A stretch of 64,000 bases of DNA, from contig JBEBRW010000027.1 in the NCBI GenBank assembly GCA_040394635.1, positions 1 through 64,000 of the forward strand. Direction: 5' to 3'. The translations under genes were made by a program, and so were the position numbers. The notes beneath the pieces were generated by a model. The model was not told the DNA's origin. It worked only from the letters and a program-made list of their open reading frames with translations, and did no database searches. How positions within the stretch are numbered: the first letter of the stretch is position 1; each line of letters begins with the position of its first letter. The stretch comes from UBA5239 sp040394635. GTDB taxonomy: Bacteria; Verrucomicrobiota; Lentisphaeria; Victivallales; Victivallaceae. Shown here piece by piece: positions 42,137 to 49,384 of the stretch.

Positions 42137-44341
42137 ATGCGATTTCAATGCACATTCTGTTTGTCGCTGATCGACACGAATCAGGATTTCGGGACACAGC
42201 TGAACTGCCCCAGCTGCAAACGGAAGTGTTTTGTGCCGCGCTCGCGCTTTTCCGAAAACCGGGTCATCGGCGACTTCGTCATCCGCGAGAAAATCGGCGG
42301 CGGCTCGGCCGGCAAGGTCTACAAGGCCACCCAGCTCTCCCTCGGCCGTACCGTGGCGCTGAAAATCCTGATTCCCGACAACGACAATCCGAAGAATTAC
42401 GAAGACTTCATGCACGAGGCCCGCGCCGCCGCCAAGCTCAACCACGTGAACCTGATCCAGGCCCTGGCCCTGGGCGAGGAAGACGGCATTTACTACATGG
42501 CCATGAACCTCGTGGACGGCGAAACCCTCAAGGCCCGGCTGCTGCGCGCAGGCCGCCTCGAAGTCGACGAGGCGCTCCATATCGCCCAGCAAGTCGCCGA
42601 GGCACTCTGGTACGCCTGGGAAAACGCCCACATGGTCCACCGCGACGTCAAGCCCGAAAACATCATGATCACCAACGACGGCATCGTCAAACTCACCGAC
42701 ATGGGCCTCGCGGTGATCCTCTCCGAATTCCGCGAAAATTCCGATATCTGCGGCAGCCCCTCCTATATGAGCCCCGAGCAGCTCGCCGGCGGCAGCCCCG
42801 ATACCCGCAGCGATATTTACAGCCTCGGCATTACCCTGTACGAAATGCTCGCCGGTGAACTGCCGTTCAAGGCCACCACCTTCGAAGAAGTCGCCGCCCA
42901 GCACTTCACCGAAGACGCCGTGCCGCTCAGGCGCCTCGACCACAATATCCCCATCAAGGTGTCGAACCTCGTCCGCCAGATGATCGAAAAACTGCCCGAG
43001 GACCGCTTCGACGACATGAACGAACTGCTGGACGAAATCTGGCAGGTCCGCCAGGCCACCGCGCCGGACAGCGCCATGATCCCGGACGTCCACACCATTT
43101 CCATCAACCGCCTCAACTACGAGCTGCAGCGCCAGGCAGTCAAAGTCGAAGCCGAAACCGCCGCCGAGGTTCCCCCGGTAAAGAAACGCGACAGCTTCGT
43201 GCCGTTCATCATCATTTCGGTCATTCTTTTTCTGCTGATGGTCGCCAGTTACGGCTATCAATACTACCTGAGCAGGGCCTCGGAGGTCAAAAATACCTCG
43301 CTGCTGCCACTGAAGGAGCGCGTGGACCTTTTTGAGAAAAGCGTCCAGTCCGGAGAACAAAGCGCCGGCGTCCTGGAGGCCGAAGGCGACAGTATTCTGA
43401 GCAATTTCCCCAAGCGCCGTGACGAGGCCACCGAAGAGCTTTTCTGGAAAGTCAGATTCTATCTCTCCGACCTGAAGGAGCGCTCCGCCTCCGCCAAACT
43501 CAAGGACCGCGAAGGCGACGTGAAGGACCTGAAAAACCGTCTCGATGGCGAGCAGCAGTGGCACGTAACCCTGAACGATGAAATCCTGCAACTCAAAAAA
43601 ACCAACGACCTGATGCAGAACAAGATGAAAACCGACGAAAAAGCCGCTCAGGATCAACTCAAAAAGCTGCAGGCCGAACTCGATAATCTCAAGCGTTCCG
43701 CCCAGGCCGTAAATACCTCGCAGGAACACTTCTGGAAAAACCAATTTCTGGTGGGCCTCTATTCTGCCATACGCTCCCGCGACTATTCACGCGCCCGGGC
43801 TTTCGTCCAGTACCAGTCCGCCACCCGCTCGAAATCCCACGAAGCATGGCTCAAATCATATCAGGATCTGTTGGGACAGCTGGAAGAGCTCGACACCCTG
43901 TTTTACAGCAAAACATCCCGGTTGACCAAAGCCAAAATGCCCAACGAGGGTCAGGTGGTCATGATCGATTCCGGAGCGATTTTCTATCAATCCGGCAGCG
44001 CGGTGCGCTCGCGCCCCTGGTATGAATTCGACATCGCCACGCTTCAGTCGCTGGTCAGTCAGGCCGGCAGCCCCCTGAGCAACGATCCCGGCCAATTCGA
44101 GGCCCTCCTGGCCGTCTACGGCGGCAATATGGCTTATCCCGCACTGAACAAAGCCTCCGAGTCGATCAAGGAAATCCGTCAGGCCGTCCTGGAAGCCTCC
44201 ATCGAAAGTATCCAGGTCACGGCGTATCATAACCGCACCCAGGCCGCCGCCGAAGCCGCCGCCCTCCTCGAACGCTTCCGCCACGACCCCGACCTGGCCA
44301 AAGAAATCACCAATTCACTGAAAAGCCTCCTCGGCCAATAA
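42137..44341 (+). CDS. Membrane Ser/Thr protein kinase with N-terminal zinc ribbon
   Basis: 734 residues. A zinc ribbon (C5-x2-C8 and C24-x2-C27) is followed by a Hanks-type kinase domain (about residues 45-310) with the glycine loop EKIGGGSAGKVYKA, the lysine in VALKIL, the catalytic HRDVKPEN and DMG in place of the usual DFG. A membrane span (FVPFIIISVILFLLMVASYG, near residue 360) leads to an exported part with a coiled coil (about 450-540) and a helical C-terminus. PknB-like kinases of this layout sense envelope or cell-wall state; the ligand is unknown. It is divergent from gyrA. Confidence 0.88.
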   Translation: MRFQCTFCLSLIDTNQDFGTQLNCPSCKRKCFVPRSRFSENRVIGDFVIREKIGGGSAGKVYKATQLSLGRTVALKILIPDNDNPKNYEDFMHEARAAAKLNHVNLIQALALGEEDGIYYMAMNLVDGETLKARLLRAGRLEVDEALHIAQQVAEALWYAWENAHMVHRDVKPENIMITNDGIVKLTDMGLAVILSEFRENSDICGSPSYMSPEQLAGGSPDTRSDIYSLGITLYEMLAGELPFKATTFEEVAAQHFTEDAVPLRRLDHNIPIKVSNLVRQMIEKLPEDRFDDMNELLDEIWQVRQATAPDSAMIPDVHTISINRLNYELQRQAVKVEAETAAEVPPVKKRDSFVPFIIISVILFLLMVASYGYQYYLSRASEVKNTSLLPLKERVDLFEKSVQSGEQSAGVLEAEGDSILSNFPKRRDEATEELFWKVRFYLSDLKERSASAKLKDREGDVKDLKNRLDGEQQWHVTLNDEILQLKKTNDLMQNKMKTDEKAAQDQLKKLQAELDNLKRSAQAVNTSQEHFWKNQFLVGLYSAIRSRDYSRARAFVQYQSATRSKSHEAWLKSYQDLLGQLEELDTLFYSKTSRLTKAKMPNEGQVVMIDSGAIFYQSGSAVRSRPWYEFDIATLQSLVSQAGSPLSNDPGQFEALLAVYGGNMAYPALNKASESIKEIRQAVLEASIESIQVTAYHNRTQAAAEAAALLERFRHDPDLAKEITNSLKSLLGQ

Positions 44342-44626
44342 TACGAGAGGCTCACGCCGCCTCTCGCGCTCTCCGCGGCAGGCCGCACGGCCTGCACCTG
44401 ACGGATGCTCCGCATCCTGACTGTATTATACGCCTTCGCATTCAGGGTTCCCACCCTGAAAACCCGCCGAAAACCTAAGACTTATCGCAAAATCTCCGGC
44501 AGTGTCCAGAGGCGGCAGCCTTCTGGCGCGAGTCGGAAACTCGCGGATCTCCTCTTCAAAAAGTACTAAGGTGCAGGTCATGTGACCTGCCGCGGAGAGC
44601 GCGAGAGGCGGCGTCAGCCTCTCGTA
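44342..44626. repeat. Structured palindromic element: two inverted 58-bp copies enclosing four hairpins
   Basis: Copies at 44342-44399 and 44569-44626 are inverted repeats. Each holds two hairpins. The second hairpin is GCAGGCCG-CA-CGGCCTGC in one copy and GCAGGTCA-CA-TGACCTGC in the other, so two base pairs changed with compensation. Between the copies lie four more perfect or near-perfect hairpins: 44403-44417, 44442-44459, 44506-44526, 44528-44544. The rest of this 481-base gap (44627-44822) is AT-rich and I see nothing firm in it. Confidence 0.8.
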
Positions 44627-44822
44627 TAAGCTCAAAATCGTCAATTCTGTTTGCCTATTTCTGCTTATCGGAAAAAATAAGAATTTGATAAACCATGAAT
44701 TACCGTATATAGCGATAAAAGAAAAACGGTTTAATTCGAAAGGAGCCTGATCAAATAATTACAGTCCAGGTTCAAAATTCACCCCGTTCAGCTCGTTCGA
44801 GTTGGCGGGGCGGATCGCTTTC

Positions 44823-45845
44823 CTAATCGTTATTTTGATGCTGGCGGTGGAGCAATTCCGCACGGCTGGATATTTCGCTGCGCAGAGCATGGGGTTCCAA
44901 TAATTCGAGATGGCCGCCGTTCTGCATGATGAACCAGATCAATTCTGGTTTGGCGGCGCGGTCGAAGTAAAAATAATACTCGCCATTCGGTTGTCTCTCC
45001 ATGCGTTGTCCGGGAAACCAGCTTTTTCCCGCGAGCCAGCCGGCAGTACGTTTATCGCATTTGATGATGATGTTTTCAACCTCTTCGTAACCGAATATGT
45101 TGTATTGGGATTTCAAGCCGTCAAGCAGATCACGGGAACGAATGAAGTATTGATCGAGCGGAGTAGCCTCTTGAATCAGGTGTAGGGGCAAATTGCGGAC
45201 TTCAGCGGTGGTATGATTGATTATTTTCGCATACCATATTCCTTCGTAAATAAAAAACGCGTGTACTTCGATCGTTATTTCGCGCAGACGTGAATCGCAG
45301 CCGGCACAAACTTCAGGATTACGATGGTCGTCAAACTTCACCAGAAGCCGGCGCCGGCGCTCCCAGGCGGCAATCAATATTTGAAAGATTTCTGGCTTGA
45401 CTTCACTTTTCAAGGGATGAACAACCCCCACCGCTTCAAAAAGATCCAATGAGTGTTCGCCTTCGTCTAAAAAACTGTAAATATTTTCGCCGATCCGCTT
45501 GAGATCTTCGCGATACAGCTCCGGGATAACACCTCCGGCCAATTGCGCCATCATCAGCAACACGAAAATATCGCGGGCGGTTCGGTGGAGATACGGCAAT
45601 TCCCAATCGTCTTCCAGGTAATATCCGCGAAACGCGGCATGGTACTTGAGCGGAGCGCCCAGGTCATCCTTGATAAATTTCATATCGCGCTTGATGGTTT
45701 TTTCCGATACGGAACAATCAATATTATGATCAATATCATATTTGCGGAAATACACCGCCAAACTATGCGCGTTGGGATAACGCCTAGCTTTCAATTCCGC
45801 GATAATATAAGTTATCCGTTGAATCCGCTTGACATATTGTTTCAT
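44823..45845 (-). CDS. WYL-domain transcriptional regulator
   Basis: 340 residues. An N-terminal helix-turn-helix (about residues 1-75; CSVSEKTIKRDMKFIKDDLGAPLKYH) is followed by a WYL-type sensor domain (about 140-250; ITIEVHAFFIYEGIWYAKIINH, EVRNLPLHLIQEATPLDQYF) and a C-terminal WCX-like extension. WYL regulators often control phage-defence or mobile-element operons in response to nucleic acids or nucleotides. It is divergent from the structured RNA and M48/AAA cassette, with its own promoter at 45863-45891 and a GGAGG site 7 bases before the ATG. Regulation of the cassette is inferred from position only. Confidence 0.85.
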   Translation of the reverse strand: MKQYVKRIQRITYIIAELKARRYPNAHSLAVYFRKYDIDHNIDCSVSEKTIKRDMKFIKDDLGAPLKYHAAFRGYYLEDDWELPYLHRTARDIFVLLMMAQLAGGVIPELYREDLKRIGENIYSFLDEGEHSLDLFEAVGVVHPLKSEVKPEIFQILIAAWERRRRLLVKFDDHRNPEVCAGCDSRLREITIEVHAFFIYEGIWYAKIINHTTAEVRNLPLHLIQEATPLDQYFIRSRDLLDGLKSQYNIFGYEEVENIIIKCDKRTAGWLAGKSWFPGQRMERQPNGEYYFYFDRAAKPELIWFIMQNGGHLELLEPHALRSEISSRAELLHRQHQNND

Positions 45846-45862
45846 TGGTTGGCCTCCAAAGT

Positions 45863-45891
45863 ATTATATCATATCCAACACGATCCGGCAA
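45863..45891 (-). promoter_or_regulatory. Promoter of the WYL regulator
   Basis: On the minus strand: TTGCCG (45891-45886), 17-bp spacer ending in TGA, TATAAT (45868-45863). A TG one base before the -10 makes it an extended -10 promoter. Confidence 0.7.
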
Positions 45892-45940
45892 GATACTGGT
45901 CTGAAATATTCACGCAAAATTTTCATCATTCTTTACTGGC

Positions 45941-45959
45941 AGGGACACTTTTTGTCCCT
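45941..45959. promoter_or_regulatory. Hairpin or operator AGGGACA-CTTTT-TGTCCCT
   Basis: Perfect 7-bp arms midway between the divergent WYL and RNA promoters. It could be a regulator site or a small hairpin. No regulator is assigned. Confidence 0.35.
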
Positions 45960-46148
45960 CCGGTATGGTTATATTATCCGCAGCACTTATCCTATTTTTA
46001 TTTCCGGTCGACATTGAAGAATCAAAAAAGAGGAAAACTATATTGAAAAGTTATTTTTGGCTTATTTATTCTGGTAATTTGTGACATGGCATTCGCCGCA
46101 TTTTTCTTAGATTACCGATATCCCTGGCAAAAAGCATTAGAAAAAGAC

Positions 46149-46176
46149 TTGCGAAAAATTATTCTTGTGATATTTT
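46149..46176 (+). promoter_or_regulatory. Extended -10 promoter of the structured RNA / cassette
   Basis: TTGCGA (46149-46154), 16-bp spacer, then TGATATTTT with the -10 hexamer at 46171-46176. The start of transcription is expected near 46183. Confidence 0.55.
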
Positions 46177-46182
46177 AAACGT

Positions 46183-46327
46183 AAGTCGGCTGGCTTTCAC
46201 TGGAAAACGCCAAATCTTCTGAGCAAGGCAGCCTGAATAATGTGCATGTGGGCGCATTCCGTCCGCATGTCTTGTCGGGTATTGGCGTACCTCCAGTGAA
46301 ATGCGGCAGAATGCCGCCCTTTTTTTT
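46183..46327 (+). ncRNA. Candidate structured RNA or leader with intrinsic terminator
   Basis: About 145 bases with promoter and terminator but no open frame. A long-range stem pairs TTTCACTGG (46195-46203) with CCAGTGAAA (46293-46301), continued by CGCCAA (46208-46213) with TTGGCG (46282-46287). Inside, CATGTGGGCG (46245-46254) pairs with CGTCCGCATG (46260-46269) over a 5-base loop, using G-U pairs. A terminator follows at once. It matches no RNA class I can name. It may be a free small RNA or an attenuator leader for the cassette that begins 52 bases later. Confidence 0.6.
46303..46327 (+). terminator. Intrinsic terminator of the structured RNA
   Basis: GCGGCA-GAA-TGCCGC (46303-46317) followed by CC and eight T (46320-46327). 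It lies upstream of the first gene of the cassette, so read-through or attenuation would control that operon. Confidence 0.8.
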
Positions 46328-46378
46328 GTGCCTGGAAAATAGAAAACATCAAAAAATTTCACGGATTCAGGAGGAATT

Positions 46379-46522
46379 ATGGAAACGGAAGATACTAAAG
46401 ACAATATTAAAGCTCTGAGCTTACTGGAACACATCCGGCTGTATTTAACCGCCATTTTGCCACCGTCAGTGATGACATGGTTCAACTGGATGGGTTCCGT
46501 CCGGTTATCTGTCACAAGATGA
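46379..46522 (+). CDS. Small protein, 47 residues
   Basis: ATG at 46379 with a very strong ribosome site (CAGGAGGAATT immediately ahead). The product begins METEDTKDNIKALSLLEHIR and has a moderately hydrophobic middle (LYLTAILPPSVMTWFNWMG) that might associate with the membrane. It is the first gene after the terminator of the structured RNA. I do not recognise it. The ribosome site makes translation likely; it could be a leader peptide or a small toxin-like or regulatory protein, but there is no direct evidence. Confidence 0.5.
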   Translation: METEDTKDNIKALSLLEHIRLYLTAILPPSVMTWFNWMGSVRLSVTR

Positions 46523-46667
46523 CATTATTCCCAAACAGCAAAGCCTGCTGGCAGTACGGACGGATACTTGACTATTTCCCAGCCTGCAGGCAATCATGAC
46601 TGTGGAGAAACTGAATTCTGCTGAACAATTCAACAATACCAAAAATCACAAAGGAGTTGATGATCAT

Positions 46668-47021
46668 ATGATTTCCATGCCGACCAATTGTCCGCATTGC
46701 GGGGGAACCCAAATCCAACCAGCCAGCGTAGCTTACGAACAGGGAAAAATACCGCCGGAAGAAAAATACCGCCTCCAACCGCCTCAACAGCGCAAGCCGG
46801 TTCACATGGGTTGGGTGGCCTGGGGAGTATCGATTTTTATATTGCTTGTATTTTTCCCGGTGGGAATATTTTGTTGCGTGGCCTCAGCGTGTACGTTCAA
46901 TCGCCTGAGCCAGGAATACCAGAAAAAACTGGAGGCGGCCCGCGAGGAAAGCATGCGTCTGCAGAATGATTACAACCGCCATTTTTATTGCTTCGAATGC
47001 TGTAAAATATTCAAAATATGA
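46668..47021 (+). CDS. Zinc-ribbon membrane protein, 117 residues
   Basis: Met at 46668 has AAGGAG 12 bases ahead; an in-frame ATG at 46596 is possible but has no such site. The N-terminus has a CPHCGG zinc-knuckle half, then a Pro/Gln-rich linker, one membrane span (WVAWGVSIFILLVFFPVGIFCCVA, about residues 50-73), a charged helix, and a second Cys pair in CFECCKIF at the end. The two Cys pairs could form one ribbon only if the span does not separate them, so the topology is puzzling. Function unknown. It is part of the M48/AAA cassette. Confidence 0.6.
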   Translation: MISMPTNCPHCGGTQIQPASVAYEQGKIPPEEKYRLQPPQQRKPVHMGWVAWGVSIFILLVFFPVGIFCCVASACTFNRLSQEYQKKLEAAREESMRLQNDYNRHFYCFECCKIFKI

Positions 47022-47036
47022 CAGGAGGATAATGTT

Positions 47037-47153
47037 ATGTACGCCTGGGTTTGCAAAAAATGTTATATGCTGATTTACAGTAGCAGGTCGCCGAATGCTT
47101 CGAGCTGTCCCTGCGGCGGCTCCCATATGTGGATAAGAACCGGAAAAATCTGA
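47037..47153 (+). CDS. Micro zinc-ribbon protein, 38 residues
   Basis: ATG at 47037 with AGGAGG 9 bases ahead. The product has VCKKCYM and, 17 residues later, SCPCGGSHMW: a CxxC...CxC pattern fit for one zinc ion. It is a stand-alone rubredoxin- or ribbon-like knuckle. It lies 15 bases after the previous gene and 15 before the M48 gene. Its size hides it from ordinary gene calling. Function unknown; a nucleic-acid or protein adaptor is possible. Confidence 0.55.
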   Translation: MYAWVCKKCYMLIYSSRSPNASSCPCGGSHMWIRTGKI

Positions 47154-47168
47154 GGAAATGAAACACCT

Positions 47169-48395
47169 ATGAAACGCCAGAAATTGACAGGGCTTGAGCA
47201 TTATGCCTACCAGCATCCATCCGATCGCGTGGCCTTGAACGCTATAAAGAAAATCCCAGTACTGGATAAAGTCGTCGGCTATATAATGGAAAAACATTGC
47301 CTAGAAAACGAAATTGCTTTAAGCGGAAGTGCATTTGAGGTAACGGCGAAATCCTGTCCGCATATCCATGGGATTTTTCTGGAGGCGTGCGACATCTTTT
47401 GTCAGGAGCCACCGCGCCTGTATATTGAAGACAGCATGGATCTCAATGCCAGTATGGTCGGGATAAAAAATCCTTTGATCTGTATGACAACCCGGATGGT
47501 GTCCAATTTCAATGATGCTGAACTTCTTTATGTGCTGGGCCATGAACTGGGACATCATGCCTGTGGGCATACCCTGTATCATAATTTGGCATTATTCCTG
47601 GCTCAAATCGGAAGTACGGCAATCCCAATGGCTGGAGTAGCCCAGTTCACAATCGACCATACCGTGTTTCCGCTGTTAAGCGTCTGGAGCCGCCGTGCTG
47701 AATATAGTTGTGACCGGGCCGGTCTCCTGGTATGCCAGGATATGGACGCGGCGTGTTCCGCTATGCTCAAGCTTGCCGGTTTTCCGGAAAAATACTATCA
47801 CGAATTGAAGCCAGGGTTGATTCTGGAACAAGCCGAGCGTTTTCAACAAAGCCTCGGCGAAGGCCGGTTGAGAAACCTACTTGCAATGAAACAGCAATTT
47901 TATGCATCGCATCCGCGGCTGATCGAGCGTGCCGGTGAGTTGAATCTCTGGCGCCTCGAAGGATGGTTCGATGACATTGTCTACGGTTCCGATGAAGTTC
48001 GGTGCAACTTGAGCCGGGAAATGGCACGAGACCCGGTTGAGGCAGAAATGCTGATTGTGGCCCTGCAGGTAATTGTCGCCGCTTATGTCGAGACATTTGA
48101 TGAGAAGCCTGAAACTGTGGCGCCGCCGATCCGCGAAGCCCTGATTTCCGGCAAGTCGCTCCGCTATACGGCGGCGGAAAAGCTGCTGCATGTGGAACTG
48201 CATATCGCCCGGGAATCGGTCAATGCAATCAGGTATTCCCTGATATTGCTGATCAATAAAGATGGCTCGGTAATCAAACAGGAAATCCTGTTGCCGTTTC
48301 CGGAAGAATGGAGCGAAGCTCCCGACAGTCTCCGGGCCATGTTCATCCGGGAAAATAAAAAACTCATAATTCGTGAACTCTACAAACTCAAATAA
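47169..48395 (+). CDS. M48-family zinc metallopeptidase
   Basis: 408 residues. The zinc motif HELGHH is at 125-130, with the third ligand in AEYSCDRAG (177-185), as in HtpX and Ste24-like M48 enzymes. A hydrophobic stretch (about 137-172) separates the two, resembling the membrane hairpin of HtpX, but there is no N-terminal span. The C-terminal 180 residues are helical and not recognised. It probably cleaves membrane or membrane-associated proteins. It sits in a tight operon with two single-span membrane proteins and an AAA+ ATPase, a combination I do not recognise. The ribosome site (GAGG) is rather far, 13 bases. Confidence 0.82.
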   Translation: MKRQKLTGLEHYAYQHPSDRVALNAIKKIPVLDKVVGYIMEKHCLENEIALSGSAFEVTAKSCPHIHGIFLEACDIFCQEPPRLYIEDSMDLNASMVGIKNPLICMTTRMVSNFNDAELLYVLGHELGHHACGHTLYHNLALFLAQIGSTAIPMAGVAQFTIDHTVFPLLSVWSRRAEYSCDRAGLLVCQDMDAACSAMLKLAGFPEKYYHELKPGLILEQAERFQQSLGEGRLRNLLAMKQQFYASHPRLIERAGELNLWRLEGWFDDIVYGSDEVRCNLSREMARDPVEAEMLIVALQVIVAAYVETFDEKPETVAPPIREALISGKSLRYTAAEKLLHVELHIARESVNAIRYSLILLINKDGSVIKQEILLPFPEEWSEAPDSLRAMFIRENKKLIIRELYKLK

Positions 48396-48407
48396 AGGGA
48401 AAAATAA

Positions 48408-48905
48408 ATGTTGCTGGCGATTATTATCATTATCGGCATTGCTGCAGCCCTGATTTACTTCTGGGCATATATTTTAGCGTTTCTGCAGGGAACGCTTCGC
48501 TCTTTGATCGGTAAATGTTTTGGAAGCAATGCCGAAAATATTTTCGGTGATTTTCTGGTCTGGCTCGATCAAAAGATCACGCCGCTCAAAAGAGTGCTTG
48601 ACGCCGGAGTCAGGTTCGTCAAATCTCAGGTGCTCCGTATGGACTCCCAGTACGAGCGGATTGACGCCAGTACCTACAGGAAAACCGAAACCGTCTACGT
48701 CAATCTCGGTAACGGCAAATGCCAGCGCCGGATCGTGGAGGAGGAAATCGGCCGTGATCAGTTGCCGGATGAAATCCGAGCCGAAATGATCCGCCAGAAC
48801 ACCACGCAATCAAAGCTGGATGAGAAAGCTGTCACTCTGGAAAAAATCAAGGAGCGTCTAACGGAAGAAGGTTATCAGGAAGAACTTTTAATATTAACCA
48901 CTTAA
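48408..48905 (+). CDS. Single-span membrane protein with QLPDxIR motif (first)
   Basis: 165 residues. An N-terminal span (about residues 2-28, LLAIIIIIGIAAALIYFWAYILAFL) is followed by a soluble part with a beta-rich middle (TETVYVNLGNGKCQRRIVEEEIG) and a helical end. RDQLPDEIRAEMI near residue 120 parallels HQLPDRIREDFI in the next gene, so the two share a domain. It starts 12 bases after the M48 gene. Function unknown; a membrane anchor or partner for the peptidase and ATPase is plausible. Confidence 0.65.
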   Translation: MLLAIIIIIGIAAALIYFWAYILAFLQGTLRSLIGKCFGSNAENIFGDFLVWLDQKITPLKRVLDAGVRFVKSQVLRMDSQYERIDASTYRKTETVYVNLGNGKCQRRIVEEEIGRDQLPDEIRAEMIRQNTTQSKLDEKAVTLEKIKERLTEEGYQEELLILTT

Positions 48906-48922
48906 AAATCGGAGACGGAATT

Positions 48923-49384
48923 ATGGGTAATGGATTATTATGGGGAGCGATTGGCCTTGCGGCTGTCGGCGGCGGCATTCTACTGGCACGCGGTTTAAAA
49001 AAGAACACCGAGGAATACGAAAAGGAATTCAATCACAGGACACTGGAACGAATTTATGATTTGATTGCCGCCGAGTGCGAAAACACAGACAAGGATAAAA
49101 TACTGGAACTGCTGGACGATTGCATCACCAACAAAAAAGACTTCACGAAACCACTACCGGACATCCACAAAATCGAATATGTCTTTGAAAAAGAATCCCC
49201 GTCGTTGATGCAATGCGAACTGGCTGTGGCCTTCAAATTGAAGACCGCAGAAAAAGTGATCATCCGGAAAATTCGCCATCAATTGGAATGGCATCAACTG
49301 CCAGACCGGATTCGGGAGGATTTCATTATGTCCGGAGAGGATAAAAGAGGGTTTCAAATCTATGAAGCCGGGGCTTACTCATGA
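48923..49384 (+). CDS. Single-span membrane protein with QLPDxIR motif (second)
   Basis: 153 residues. A short N-terminal glycine-rich span (GLLWGAIGLAAVGGGILLARG) is followed by a cytosolic-type helical part. The WHQLPDRIREDFIM segment near residue 125 matches the motif of the preceding protein. It has GGAG 9 bases ahead of the ATG and overlaps the AAA gene by 4 bases (ATGA), so production is likely coupled to the ATPase. Function unknown. Confidence 0.65.
   Translation: MGNGLLWGAIGLAAVGGGILLARGLKKNTEEYEKEFNHRTLERIYDLIAAECENTDKDKILELLDDCITNKKDFTKPLPDIHKIEYVFEKESPSLMQCELAVAFKLKTAEKVIIRKIRHQLEWHQLPDRIREDFIMSGEDKRGFQIYEAGAYS

Noticed and set aside
44763..44835. Minus-strand frame ending RPANSNELNGVNFEPGL after the WYL stop
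   Set aside because: It reads like a protein tail and is one frame off the WYL gene, but there is no start or family match, and the WYL protein already has a normal length. Too short to call a pseudogene.
46183..46327. The structured RNA as a retron, 6S RNA, SRP RNA or known riboswitch
   Set aside because: No reverse transcriptase is nearby, the conserved 6S bubble and SRP tip motifs are absent, and the TPP, cobalamin and c-di-GMP consensus elements I checked do not fit.
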